64,000 bases of DNA, taken from contig NC_053040.3 of the NCBI RefSeq assembly GCF_002575655.3, positions 359,412,267 through 359,476,266 of the forward strand, read 5' to 3'. The notes below the pieces were generated by a model. That model did not search any database. It saw only the letters and a program-made list of their open reading frames with translations, and was not told where the DNA came from. Shown here piece after piece: positions 32,413 through 44,020 of the stretch (position 1 is its first letter; every line of letters starts with the position of its first letter). This stretch comes from Aegilops tauschii subsp. strangulata. Its lineage: Eukaryota > Streptophyta > Magnoliopsida > Poales > Poaceae. The translations under genes and the position numbers were made by a program.

Positions 32413-35015
32413 CTACTCCTTATCTATACCATCTATAAGACTGTCTAAACTACAGTCTTCTTGCGAATACTTCGCAGCTATCATTACTTGTCCATACACC
32501 AAGTTCACCGGAATTTCTTTCCCGTCTGGTACCCGCGGCCCAACTCGGGCCATATGATTTGGATCTAGCTTGGTATAGCGTGTTTTCACCATCGCCCAGG
32601 CTTCTCGTGTGCCTTCACGACATGCGGACGCCTTCCATAGCTCAAAGCGGCGCTGGGCACCTTTGAACAGGCTCGCCAACCCCTCCGTACTTTCTGGAGG
32701 GGTATCGGATGGCCATAAAGCCTTGGTCATACTTCTCATGGCTTTCCGGGCCCGCTCATGCACCACGGACAACTCCTTAAGCACGTCGCCTCGAAATCCG
32801 GATACTTCTTCTTCAGGCCGACCAGTTAATAGACCTGTAGCAACAGAGTTATGACAATCCGAATTATGGAATAATATGAGTCTCTCTGATGATTCTAAAG
32901 GTCATACCGAATATGCCGCCTTTCAACTTCTCATTCTCTTTTCGTGCGGCTGATAACTGAGCCTTTAAGCTCTTTATCTCTTTAGATTATTTGTCTTTTT
33001 CCTCCTCATGTTTATTCTTCTGACCAATGGTCATTGCGGCCTTTTTCATATCTGCAAGTTCTGCGGTGACGACATTCAGCTGTGTCTGGTATGTTTTCAG
33101 TTCCTGGGACACCGCATTGTTCTTCTCCTTGAGAACCTGCAGGTCATATCGATCCTTAAATCAGTTGGCCTCACCGCTTCAAGTCTCGGGGGCTACTGGC
33201 ATATATCTATTAAATTTGCGTAAACTCGTACCTGCATATCCTTTGAGAACAGTTGAGTAACTCCAGCAAGTCCGTCTCGCGCAGCTCGGATATATGCATC
33301 CACGGAGCTGAGTGCGGTAAATTCCTGCTCAGAAAAAGCTGGAGCGTGCATGGCCTCTTTCAGTCGACGGTGATTCATTATGCTCTCCACCTCGAAATTC
33401 GTGATGAATACGTCATTTGAATCCTCATGAGGGGGCGGATCTGGCACTGCATCAACCCTCGTCCTGGTTGACGAGTCCGGCGCCGGATTGGCTGACATTC
33501 GGCTAGCAGGGCGTTTTCCCACTGCCCGCCGCGTGCTCCTCCTGAAACAAAAGTAGAGGGGAAACTTAACAATCCGAACTCATGCTTAGGCACATATCAA
33601 CGGACATACCTCTTTGAAGACGGAGGAGGCTCTACAGCACTCCCGGTTTCCTTTCGTTTTGAATGATTACCCTGCGTAGAGGCTGCTCTCGAGGGAGTAC
33701 GGCCTGCCGAGCACCGATCCTATGAAGTACAGTTTAGTATAATGGATAAGGTGCAAGTAGGGACCCTTTTTTGAGAAAGATCCTTGAACACTTAAAATGG
33801 AGAAGGGGTAAAGGCGCGGGTAGTCAGCCGTAATAGCCACTTCCAAACCGTCAAGACCCGCCTGATGAAATACTCCATCATCAAACTCTATGTATATATC
33901 CGGATCCTCGCAGAATCCAGGGTCCTGGTCGCGATCGTGATCCTCTGGCTATGGGGAGGGACAATGAACGTCCCCGATCATCTTCGTCCACGACTGTTTT
34001 ACAACAACAAGAAGTATTTGATTAGTATGCCTTAATAACAAGGAAAAACAATGTTTTTGATCAAAAACTCACCCATTCAATGGGGTTGTACATGGAATAG
34101 CCCTCTTGGCAGTTTAGGTGGAGGAAGTCTTCGTTCTCCCCCTTATACAGATTGGCCAGGATTATAGCGAGTTTGGCCGGGGTATCCGGGCCCTTACGTC
34201 TGTAACAGGACCCGTCGTCCTCTCTGTTGTAACAACATAAAGGGGTCACTCTGGACTGGAGAGGCTGAATACATCGCTTTATTGCGATGGCCATTACTTC
34301 AACCATTGAGAGCCCGGAATGAGCAAGTAAACTGACCTTGCTGACCAACCTCTTCACTTCTACACTGTCTTCTTCCTTGGGGATCCGGGAACGCCAATTG
34401 AGGTGTTTCTTCAAAGGAGCACTGGAGAACTCGGGGAGGCCGCGCCGAACTGGGTCCGGAAGGGGAACGTCCTCAATATAAAACCATTCCAAAGACCATT
34501 CTGGAGAAACCTCCTTGGGAGTTCCGATAGGTAGCCTGATCCGGCTATGCGCCATACTTCGGCGCCGCCCACTTCAAATATGGAACCCGCTCGATGACGG
34601 GGAACGAGGCAAAATAACTTTCTCCATAATTCAAAGTGAGCCTCGCAGCCCAGAAATAGTTCACAAAGAGCATCAAAACCCGAAATGTGCAGAATAGAAC
34701 CTGGAGTGTGATTGTGCAGCTGGATCCCATAGAATTCTAGGAGACCCCTGAGGAAGGGATGGATTGGGAATCCTAAGCCCCGCAGAAGAAACAAAATGAA
34801 GCACACCCTCTCCTCCTTATTGGGGTTGGGGAAATTTTCTGCTAGCACGTCATTTCCAATTGAGGCTAATCCATTCGCACAGAGACTAGATCTGCGAGAG
34901 GGAGATATCCCTGCGTCTGGATTCGACTCAACTGAAGATGAGGCAATGCGCAGCTCTGACAATCACCCTCTTTTGGGCGATGAGGGCGCGAAGAAGAGCT
35001 AAGAGCGCTGGCCAT
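32413..35015 (-). pseudogene. Antisense spliced gene of the Fatima-like element (Transposase_28 domain)
   Basis: Lies on the strand opposite gag-pol, between integrase and the 3' LTR. Read leftward, exon 1 starts at ATG 35015 and ends at a GTGAGT donor (34073). It reads ALPHLQLSRIQTQGYLPLAD, then, after a frameshift near 34868, PNPNKEERVCFILFLLRGLG, FLRGLLEFYGIQLHNHTPGS and CELFLGCEAHFELW (the Transposase_28 pattern). After a second frameshift near 34530-34545 it reads GTPKEVSPEWSLEWFYIEDV to the donor. A later exon (33541-33232, AG..GT borders) encodes EVESIMNHRRLKEAMHAPAF. Between 33000 and 32900 a coiled coil (KSLKAQLSAARKENEKLKG) is readable, and the last part (about 32832-32413) ends in a stop. 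Function unknown; the wide presence of such antisense genes in this retrotransposon group suggests a role for the element. Confidence 0.65.
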
Positions 35016-35331
35016 GTTTTGATGTTTTTTCGTGGCTAGTCTTGATGTTCTCCGCTCGATGTAGATGGCATTTGGGGATCTAGCCTCTTTATATAGGAGT
35101 TGTCCTTGTGTGGTCAGGCGCATATCTATAAAAAATTATTACTATCGTGAACCATTCGCATTCGCCCGTCGCATGGAAATCGAGGCGACGACAGGAAGGG
35201 TCATAAAGGCAGAACGTGGGGTGTCAGGGCTGGACTGTCATCAATCCGAAGTGTGGAGAAGAACCCGCCTTGCAAAGACGAAGACATAAACCGGATACTA
35301 CGTCATCATTGAAGGCAAGTTCGGGGGCTAC

Positions 35332-35807
35332 TGACGGCGTCCTGGATTAGGGGGTCCTCGGGTGGCCGGCCTATTCTATGTGGGACAGACTGATGGGCCG
35401 TGAAGATACAAGCAGAAGACTTCCCCCCCGTGTCCGGGTAGGACTCCCCTATGCGTGGATGGCAAGATTGGTGTCCGGATATGTTATTTCCTTCCCCCAC
35501 AAACCGACTCTGTATAACCCTAGGCCCCTATGGTGTGTATATAAACCGGAGGGTTTAGTCTGTGAGGCTATCCGAATTCTCATAGGCTAGACAACTAGGG
35601 TTTACCCATTACGATCTCGAGGTAGATCAACTCTTGTAACCCCTATACTCATCGAATATAATCAAGCAGGAAGTAGGGTTTTACCTCCTTTAAGAGGGCC
35701 CGAACCTGGGTAAACATTGTGTCCCCTTTGCTCCCTATTACTATTGATCCTCACACACACACAGTTCAGGACCCCCTACCCGAGATCTGGCGGTTTTGAC
35801 ACCGACA
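35332..35807 (+). repeat. Fatima-like 3' LTR (476 bp)
   Basis: Follows the purine-rich AAGTTCGGGGGCTAC. Starts TGACGGCGTCCTGGATTAGG and ends GACACCGACA. The sequence after it (TCATC..) continues the old LTR that stops at 16386. Confidence 0.85.
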
Positions 35808-36154
35808 TCATCCCCTCTCCCTTGTGATTCAGTACAAAGTTTCCATGAGCTACCTCACATGATCGGGATCCATATGATGTAATCGGTGGTGTGTTATTAG
35901 GATGTGATGAATTGTCACTTTATGATTAGATTTTCATTGAAATATACTAAATCTTTTGAAGTTTCTTTGTTGCATAACTAAATAGCCGCTCCGATCTATT
36001 TTGTCTACTTTGGAAAAGTTTGATGGGTAGTTCTTAAGAGGGAGTGGTTCATTGTAGTGGGTTCAATCTTGCAATGATTCATCTCACGGCCCACAAGTAT
36101 AGGAGATCAATCATAGTCCTTTCGATAAGTAAGAGTGTCGAACCCAACGAGGAG
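35808..36154 (+). mobile_element. Old LTR, right part
   Basis: Continues the LTR split at 16386: the phrase CAGTACAAAGTTTCCATGAG aligns with CAATACAAAGTTCTCCTCG of the Sabrina-like LTRs, and it runs to AGTGTCGAACCCAACGAGGA at 36154. There the reverse-oriented Sabrina-like element begins, possibly leaving AGGAG as its target duplication. Confidence 0.55.
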
Positions 36155-37719
36155 TGCTACCTCTTGAGCTTGCGTTGGTTTTTCCCTTGAAGAGGAAAGG
36201 GTGATGCAGCAAAGTAGCATAAGTATTTCCCTCAGTTTTGAGAACCAAGGTATCAATCCAGTAGGAGACAACGCAACAAGCCACCGAATACATGCACAAA
36301 CAAACACCAACTTGCAACCAACATGACAAAGGGGTTGTCAATCCCTTCACGGTTATTCGCAAAGTGAGATATGATAGAGATGATAATCGGTAAAGTAATA
36401 TTTTTGGTTTATGGAACAGATGCAAAGTAAAGGAAATAGGAAACTGAAATTGTAGATCGGAAACTTATATGATGGAAAATAGACCCCAGGGGCCATAGGT
36501 TTCACTAGAGGCTTCTCTCAAGATAGAAATTATTATGGTGGGTGAACAAATTACTGTCGAGCAATTGATATAAAAGCACAAAGTTATGACGATATCTAAG
36601 GCAATGATCATGAATATAGGCATCACATCCGTCTCAAGTAGACCGAAACGATTCTGCATCTACTAATATTACTCCACACATCGACCGCTATCCGGCATGC
36701 GTCTATGATTGAACGGAGTAACGCTTTAACCAAGATGACATGATGTAGGGGAATTAACTCAAGCAATATGATCAAAACCCCATCTTTTTATCCTCGAGGG
36801 CAACAATACAATACATGCCTTGCTGCCCCTGCTGTCACTGGGAGAGGACACCGCAAGATTGAACCCAAAGCTAAGCACTTCTCCCATTGCAAGAAAAACC
36901 AACCTAGTTTGCCAAACCAAATTGATAGTTCGAAGAGACTTGCAAAGATATCAAATCATGCATATAATAATTCAGAGGAGATTCAAATAATATTCATAGA
37001 TAAGCTGATCATAAATCCACAATTCATCGGATCTCGGCAAACACACCGCAAAAGAGTATTACATCGAATAGATCTCCAAGAACATCGAGGAGAACTTTGT
37101 ATTGAGAATCAAAGAGAGAGAAGAAGCCATCTAGCTACTAGCTATGAACCTGTAGGTCTGAAGTAAACTACTCATGCTTCATCGGAGAGGCAATGGTGTT
37201 GATTTAGAAGCCCTCCATGATCGAATCCCCCTCCGGCAGGATGCCGGAAAAGGCCCCAAGATGGGATCTCACGGGTACAGAAGGTTGCGGTGGTGTAAAA
37301 GTTGTTTCGTGGCTCCCCTGGATGTTTTTGGGGTATAAGAGTATATATAGGAGGAAAATCTAGGTCGGGGGATCCTCGAGGAGCCCACAAGGTCGGGGGG
37401 CGCGCCCCACCCCCCTGGGCGCACCCTCCACCCTTGTGGCCGCCTCGAGGCTCTTCTGACTTGCACTCCAAGTCTCCTGGGTGTCTTCTGGTCCAAGAAA
37501 AATCATCGCAAATGTTTTATTACATTTGTAATCCGTTTGGTATTCCTTTTCCACGAAACTCAGAAAAAGGAAAAAACAGAAACTGGCTCTGGGCTCTAGG
37601 TTAATAGGTTAGTCCCAAAAATCATATAAAATAGCATATTAATGCATATAAAACATCCAAAACAGATAATATAATAGCATGGAACAATAAAAAATTATAG
37701 ATACGTTGGAGACGTATCA
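36155..37719 (-). repeat. Reverse Sabrina-like 3' LTR (1565 bp)
   Basis: Plus strand starts TGCTACCTCTTGAGC and ends TTGGAGACGTATCA. The complement of the purine tract (AGCATCCCCATGCTT) follows. Confidence 0.8.
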
Positions 37720-40475
37720 AGCATCCCCATGCTTAATTCCTGCTCGTCCTCGAGTAGGTAAATGACAAATGACAAAAACAGAATTTTTGATGTGGAATGC
37801 TACCTAACATATTTATCCATGTAATTCTCTTTATTGTGGCATGAATGTTCAGATCCGTAAGATTCAAAACAAAAGTTTAATATTGACATAAAAACAATAA
37901 TACTTCAAGCATACTAACAAAATAATTATGTCTTCTCAAAATAACATGGCCAAAGAAAGCTTATCCCTTCAAAATCATATAGTCTGGCTATGCTCCATCT
38001 TCATCACACAAAACATTTAAATCATGCACAACCCCGATGACAAGCCAAACAATTGTTTCATACTTTTGATGTTCTCAAACCTTTTCAACTTTCACGCAAT
38101 ACATGAGCGTGAGCCATGGACATAGCACTATAGGTGGAATAGACGGTGGTTGTGGAGAAGACAAAAAGAAGGAGATAGTCTCACATCAACTAGGCGTATC
38201 AACGGGCTATGGATATGCCCATTAATAGATATCAATGTGAGTGAGTAGGGATTGCCAGGCAATGGATGCACTAGAGCTATAAGTTTATGAATGCTCAAAA
38301 AAGAAAACTAAGAGTGGGTGTGCATCCAACTTGCTTGCTCATGAAGACCTAGGGCGTTTAAGGAAGCCCATCGTTGGAATATACAAGCCAAGTTCTATAA
38401 TGAAAAATTCCCACTAGTATATGAAAGTGAAAACATAAGAGACTCTCTATCATGAAGATCATGGTGCTACTTTGAAGCACAAGTGTGGCAAAAAGGATAG
38501 TAACATTGTCCCTTCTCTCTTTTTCTCTCATTTTTTGGGCCTTTCTCTTTTTTTCCTCACATGGGACAATGCTCTAATAATGGAAATCATCACACTTCTA
38601 TTTACTTACAACTCAAGAATTACAACTCGATGCTAGAACAAAATTATGACTCTATGTGAATGCCTCTGGCGGTGTACCGGGATGTGCAATGAATCAAGAG
38701 CGACATGTATAAAAAATATGATGAACGGTGGCTTTTCCACAAATACGATGTCAACTACATGATCATGCAAAGCTGTATGACAATGATGGAGCGTGTCATA
38801 ATAAACGAAACGGTGGAAAGTTGCATGGCAATATATCTCGGAATGGCTATGGAAATTCCATGATAGGTAGGTATGGTGGCTGTTTTGTGGAAGGATATGT
38901 GGTGGGTTTATGGTACCGGCGAAAGTTTGCGCGGTACTAGAAAGGCTAGCAATGCGGAAAGGTGAGAGTGCATATAATCCATGAACTCAACATTAGTCAT
39001 AAAGAACCCACATACTTATTGCAACAATCTATTGGTCATCGAAACAAAGTACTACGCGCATGCTCCTAGGGGGATAGATTGGTAGGAAAAGACCATCGCT
39101 CGTCCCCAATCGCCACTCATAAGGAAGACAATCAAAAAACATCTCATGCTCCAACTTCGTTACATAACGGTTCACCATACGTGCATGCTATGGGACTCAC
39201 AAATTTTAACACAAGTATTTCTGAAATTCACAACTACTCACTAGCATGACTCTAATATCACCATCTTCACATCTCAAAACAATCATAAGGAATCAAACTT
39301 CTCATAGTATTCAATGCACTATATATGAAAGTTTTTATTATATCCCTCTTGGATGCCTATCATATTAGGACTAATTTTATAACCAAAGAAAATTAACATG
39401 CTGTTTAGAAACTCTCAAATTAATATAAGTGAAGTACGAGAGTTCATCAATTTCTATAAAATAAAATCACCGCCGTGCTCTAAAAAGATATAAGTGAAGC
39501 ACTAGAGCAAAATTTGCCTAGCTCAAAAGATATAAGTGAAGCACATAGAGCATTCTAATAAATCACGATTCATGCGTGTGTCTCTCAAAATGTGTGTACA
39601 GCAAGGATTATTGTGGCAAACTAAAAAGCAAAGACTCAAATCATACAATACGCTCCAAGCAAAACACATATCATGTGGTGAATAAAAATATAGCCTCAAG
39701 TAAGGTTACCGATAGACGAAGACGAAAAAGGGGATGCCTTCCCGGGGCATCCCCAAGCTAAGGCTTTTTGACATACTTGAATATTACCTTCGGGTGCCTT
39801 GGGCATCCCCAAGATTAGGCTCTTGCCACTCCTTATTCCATAGTCCATCAGATCTTTACCCAAAATTTGAAAACTTCACAACACAAAACTCCAACAGAAA
39901 ATCTCGTAAGCTCCGTTAGTAAAAAAAAATCACCACTTTAGGTACTGTTGTGAACTCATACTTTATTTATATTGGTGTTATATCTACTGTATTACAACTT
40001 CTCGATGGTTCATACCCCCCGATACTAGCCATAGATTCATAAAAATAAGCAAACAACACGCGAAAAACAGAATGTGTCAAAAACAGAACAGTGTGTAGCA
40101 ATCTGGATATTTAGAATACTTCTGCAAATCTAAAAATCCTGAGAAAATAGGAAGTCCTAGATAATTTTTTTATTAATCTTCTGCAGAAAGAATCAACTAA
40201 AAATCTCTCTCCAGCTAAAAATAAGAATTGTTTTCGTGAGCACAGAAGTTTCTGTTTTTCAGCAAGATCAAATTAACTATCATCGTGGGCTATCCCATAG
40301 GTCTTACTTGGCACAAACACTAACTAAAACACAAAACCACATATAACCAGAGGATAGATGATTTATTCAAAGCAAAACAGGACCTAAAAAGCAAGAACAA
40401 AAATAAAATCGGGTTGCCTCCCAATAAGCGCTATTGTTTAACGCCCCTAGCTAGGCATTGAGATTTCAAGGATGC
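37720..40475 (-). other. Non-coding interior of the reverse Sabrina-like element
   Basis: AT-rich, collinear in reverse with parts of 25232-28049 (for example the AGGCATCCCC..AAGCTTAGGC phrases near 39745). No retroviral-type enzyme motifs seen. Confidence 0.6.
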
Positions 40476-41066
40476 TCACATGAAAGATAATAATAGAAAC
40501 ACAAAGAGAGCATCATGTAGCATGTGAAGAACACATCTAAGTCTAACATACTTCCTATGCATAGGCATCTTATAGGCAAATAAATTATCAAGACAAGCAA
40601 AAACTAGCATATGCAAGGAAGAAGAAGAAAACAATAGCAATCGCAACATAACGAGAAGTAATCTATTAACATGAAAATTTCTACAACCATAATTTCCTCT
40701 CTCATAATAATTACATGAAGGATCATAATCAAATTCAATAATATAACTATCCCATAAAATTTTCTCTTCATGATCCACATGCATGCAAAGTTGACACTCT
40801 TCTAAAATAGTGGGATTATCATAAAATAAAGTCATGACCTCTCCAAACCCACTTTTATGAAAAATTTCATAAGATTGAATTATCTCCAAACATGTGGGAT
40901 ATAAAGTTGACACTCTTCCAAACCCACTTTCAATATTATTGCAAACACTATTATCAATCTCATATTCATCATGGGTCTTAAATAACTTTTCAAGACCATA
41001 AGAAGAATCACCCCAATCATGATCATTGCAACAAGTAGTAGACAAGGCAAATCTTTTCGAAAATCG
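40476..41066 (-). pseudogene. ORF relic of the reverse Sabrina-like element
   Basis: A minus-strand frame without stops reads CCNDHDWGDSSYGLEKLFKT, then HDEYEIDNSVCNNIESGFGR, MHVDHEEKILWDSYIIEFDY and a hydrophobic C-terminal part (LLLVMLRLLLFSSSSLHMLV). It lies just downstream of the primer binding site, where gag would be. The frame runs open from the LTR with no convincing start codon, and I recognise the wording as recurrent in Triticeae repeats but no domain. It differs from the gag-like frame of the forward element, so the two belong to different subfamilies. Confidence 0.45.
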
Positions 41067-41197
41067 TTTAGAAGTGAGGGAGAGGAAAACGAGAGGCGAA
41101 TGGTGAATGTAATGCGAGGGATGAGAGTTTATGATGGGTACTTGGTATGTCTTGGCTTGGCGTAGATCTCCCCGGCAACGACGCCAGAAATCCTTCT

Positions 41198-42088
41198 TGC
41201 TACCTCTTGAGCTTGCGTTGGTTTTTCCCTTGAAGAGGAAAGGGTGATGCAACAAAGTAGAGTAAGTATTTCCCTTAGTTTTGAGAACCAAGGTATCAAT
41301 CCGGTAGGAGATAACGCAACAAGCCACCGAATACCCGCACAAGCAAACACTAACTTGCAACCAACGCGACAAAGGGGTTATCAATTCCTTCACAGTTATT
41401 CGCAAAGTGAGATCTGATAGAGATGATAATCGGTAAAGTAATATTTTTGGTATTTTTGGTTTATGGAATGGAAAGTAAAGATTACAAAGTCAAGGAAATA
41501 GGAAACTGAAATTGTAGATCATAAACTTATATGATGGAAAATAGACCCCGGGGGCCATAGGTTTCACTAGAGGCTTCTCTCAAGATAGAAATTATTACGG
41601 TGGATTAACAAATTACTGTTGAGCAATTGATAGAAAAGCGCAAAGTTATGACGATATCTAAGGCAATGATCATGAATATAGGCATCACTTCCATGTTAAG
41701 TAGACCGAAACGATTCTGCATCTACTATTATTACTCCACACATCGACCGCTATCCGGCAGGCATCTAGAGTATTAACTTCATAACGAATGGAGTAACGCT
41801 TTAAGCAAGATGACATGATGTAGAGGAATTAACTCAAGCAATATGATGAAACCCCATCTTTTTATCCTTGATGGCAACAATACAATACGTGCCTTGCTGC
41901 CCCGGCTGTCACTGGGAAAGGACACCGCAAGATTGAACCCAAAGCTAAGCACTTCTCCCATTGCAAGAAAAACCAATCTAGTTGGCCAAACCAAATCGAT
42001 AGTTCGAAGAGACTTGCAAAGATATCAAATCATGCTTATAAGAATTCAGAGGAGATTCAAATAATATTGATAGATAAGCTGATCATAA
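41198..42088 (-). repeat. Reverse Sabrina-like 5' LTR, truncated
   Basis: Matches 36155-37045 with about 7% mismatch and stops after GATAAGCTGATCATAA, where its partner continues. The junction is the start of the Angela-like LTR. Confidence 0.75.
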
Positions 42089-42419
42089 TGAAGGAAATAT
42101 GCCCTAGAGGCAATTATAAAGATGTTATTTATATTTCCTTATATCATGATAAATGTTTATTATTCATGCTAGAATTGTATTAACCGGAAACTTGATACAT
42201 GTGTGAATACATAGACACAACAAAGTGTACCTAGTATGCCTCTACTAGACTAGCTCGTTAATCAAAGATGGTTAAGTTTCCTGACCATAGACATGTGTTG
42301 TCATTTGATGAATGGGATCACATCATTAGGAGAATGATGTGATGGACAAGACCCATCCGTTAGCATAGCATAATGATCGTATAGTTTTATTGCTATTGCT
42401 TTCTTCGTGACTTATACAT
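42089..42419 (+). mobile_element. Angela/BARE-like (copia) LTR, 5' 331 bp only
   Basis: Starts TGAAGGAAATATGCCCTAGA then GGCAATTATAAAGATG, the recognisable beginning of the BARE-1/Angela LTR. It continues through GAATTGTATTAACCGGAAAC and GGATCACATCATTAGGAGAA and is cut at 42420 by a CACTA terminus. The remaining LTR (normally well over 1 kb), the interior and the second LTR are not found. Confidence 0.75.
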
Positions 42420-42889
42420 CACTACAAAAAAAAGACACATCCATGACATTTTGGGCCGAACGAATTTTTTTCTGTCATACTTATGACACTTCTATGACGA
42501 TAATTGTGACAAAACCCGGTATCATCATAGATGTGGTGGGGTGCTACTTCTATGACAAAAAATCATGAATGAAAATGGGCTTTTCGTCCTGGGCGGGCCG
42601 AAGACGCAGCTGCATGACATTCTTTGGGCCGTCCATGATGGAAAAAACCATGGTAGAAGCGAGGGCGAGGGAAATATCGGGGAGTTCCCAGTTACGGTGG
42701 GTGGTCGGGGGCCGAGCGATGCGTGTTTCTCTTGTACGTACACGCGTGTGTGCGAGGCGTTGGGCTCTAACTGAACCCGAGCGATTGCACTGCAGGCTAC
42801 GCGTTACTGAACCCAAGCGATTGATCGATCCCTTGCTGTTAACTGAACCTAAGTGATTCCTTCACTACTGCTGCTAACTGAAGCCGATC

Positions 42890-43560
42890 GATGCTGCCTT
42901 TGGATGAACAGTGAGCGTTGTTGGGGGGTTTGGATGAACAGTTCCCGGCGGGCGTTGGATGAACATGAACCCGTGGTAGTAGAGGCCGTTGCTGCTGGAT
43001 GAACAGTACCCCGATCGATCGAGCCGGTGGATGAAAAAGACCCCGTGGAGGGCTGGATGAACAGGACCCCGTGGAGGGCTGGTTGAATAGTAGCCGGTGG
43101 AGGACTGGTTGAACAGTAGCCGGTGGAGGGCTGGATGAACAGTAGCCAGTGGAGGGGTGGTTGAACAGGACCCCCGTGGAGAGGGCTGGTTGAACAGTAG
43201 CCGGTGGAGGTGCGCGCGGTCGAGGCTGGATGAACAGGAGCCCGTGGATGAACAGTCGCAGGTGGAGACTGGAGGAGGTCGACGGTGGATGAACAGTAGC
43301 CCGTGAAGGCTGGAGGAGGTCGACGGTGGAGATGAACAGTATCTCGTGGAGTCCCATTTTGCGGTACGCCACACCCCTCCCGATGAACAGGACCCCCGAT
43401 TCGACCGTAGCGCTCCAACACAAGTCTGTTTCCTCCATTTTGTGGTACGCCACACCCCTCCCAATCAACAGGACCCCGTTTTGACCGTAGGAGGTCCGTT
43501 TCCTCCATTTTGCGGTACGCCAGACCCCTCCCGATGAACAGGATCCCGTTTCCACCGTGG
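42890..43560. repeat. CACTA subterminal array (TGGATGAACAG / CCGGTGGAGG units)
   Basis: At least twenty irregular units of the form GGATGAACAGTAGCC-CGGTGGAGG, later turning into CCCCTCCCGATGAACAGGA units. Spacing is about 25-35 bp at first and 60-110 bp later. The array keeps one strand free of stops over 300 codons in two frames; these frames are not genes. Confidence 0.75.
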
Positions 43561-44020
43561 CCGGTCGAACACAAGGCCGTTTCCTCCATTCTGTGGTACG
43601 CCATGCCTCGTTTCCATCGCCTGTTCTGTCCAAGCCAGTTGGCTCCCGATGAACACCACGACGCATTCCGTTCCGACCCAGCCGGTTGGCTCCCCATGAA
43701 CACGACGACGACGCAGTTTCTCCGTTCTGACCCAGCCACAGCCATGTACACGAGCCCTGGCTTTCGAGACCCCTCCTGTATGTACGTACGTGGCCGTATT
43801 TTCTTTGTTGCACCCTGGCCGCTGTACGTATGTGTACATGCTACGTGCGCGCCTCTACTAAGTTACGTGCCCTTCCTTGCACGGCCACGGTTCATCGCTG
43901 CAGCCTGCAGACAGACCGATCGTATGTACGTACATGTTCGTGACCAGAATGACAACGCTATGTACGCTTCGACCAGGTGGGTCCCGACTGTCAGGCACTT
44001 CCTTGCGTGCGAAGATGTAG

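Larger units (their letters stand above)
16387..35807 (+). mobile_element. Fatima-like gypsy (Metaviridae-type) LTR retrotransposon, both LTRs present, nested insertions
   Basis: Order: 5' LTR, gag, protease, RT, RNase H, integrase, spacer, antisense gene, polypurine tract, 3' LTR. This gag-pol order with integrase last is the gypsy arrangement. Removing the 2.7-kb TGAAAG repeat from the 5' LTR leaves 475 bp against 476 bp for the 3' LTR, which confirms they are partners. Removing that repeat and the 6.8-kb Sabrina-like element leaves about 9.9 kb. The LTRs differ at roughly 9% of compared sites over the first 290 bp (counted by eye). All coding regions have stops or frameshifts. The name Fatima is from memory. 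Confidence 0.8.
36155..42088 (-). mobile_element. Second Sabrina/WHAM-like LTR retrotransposon, reverse orientation, 5' LTR truncated
   Basis: On the plus strand the order is reverse-complemented 3' LTR (36155-37719), polypurine complement and interior (37720-41197), PBS complement (41168-41187), then 891 bp of the 5' LTR (41198-42088), which stops where an Angela-like LTR begins. The missing half of the 5' LTR is not found farther right. LTR divergence is about 7% over the first 205 compared bases. The interior shares the CTCGAGGACGAGCAGGAATT region near the PPT with the forward element, but its coding relic is different. Confidence 0.75.

Noticed and set aside
42839..43813. Open frames of 300 and 324 codons on the minus strand
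   Set aside because: They consist entirely of the GATGAACAG/CCGGTGGAGG subterminal repeat; the product is repetitive Ser/Pro/Thr and the frames overlap each other.
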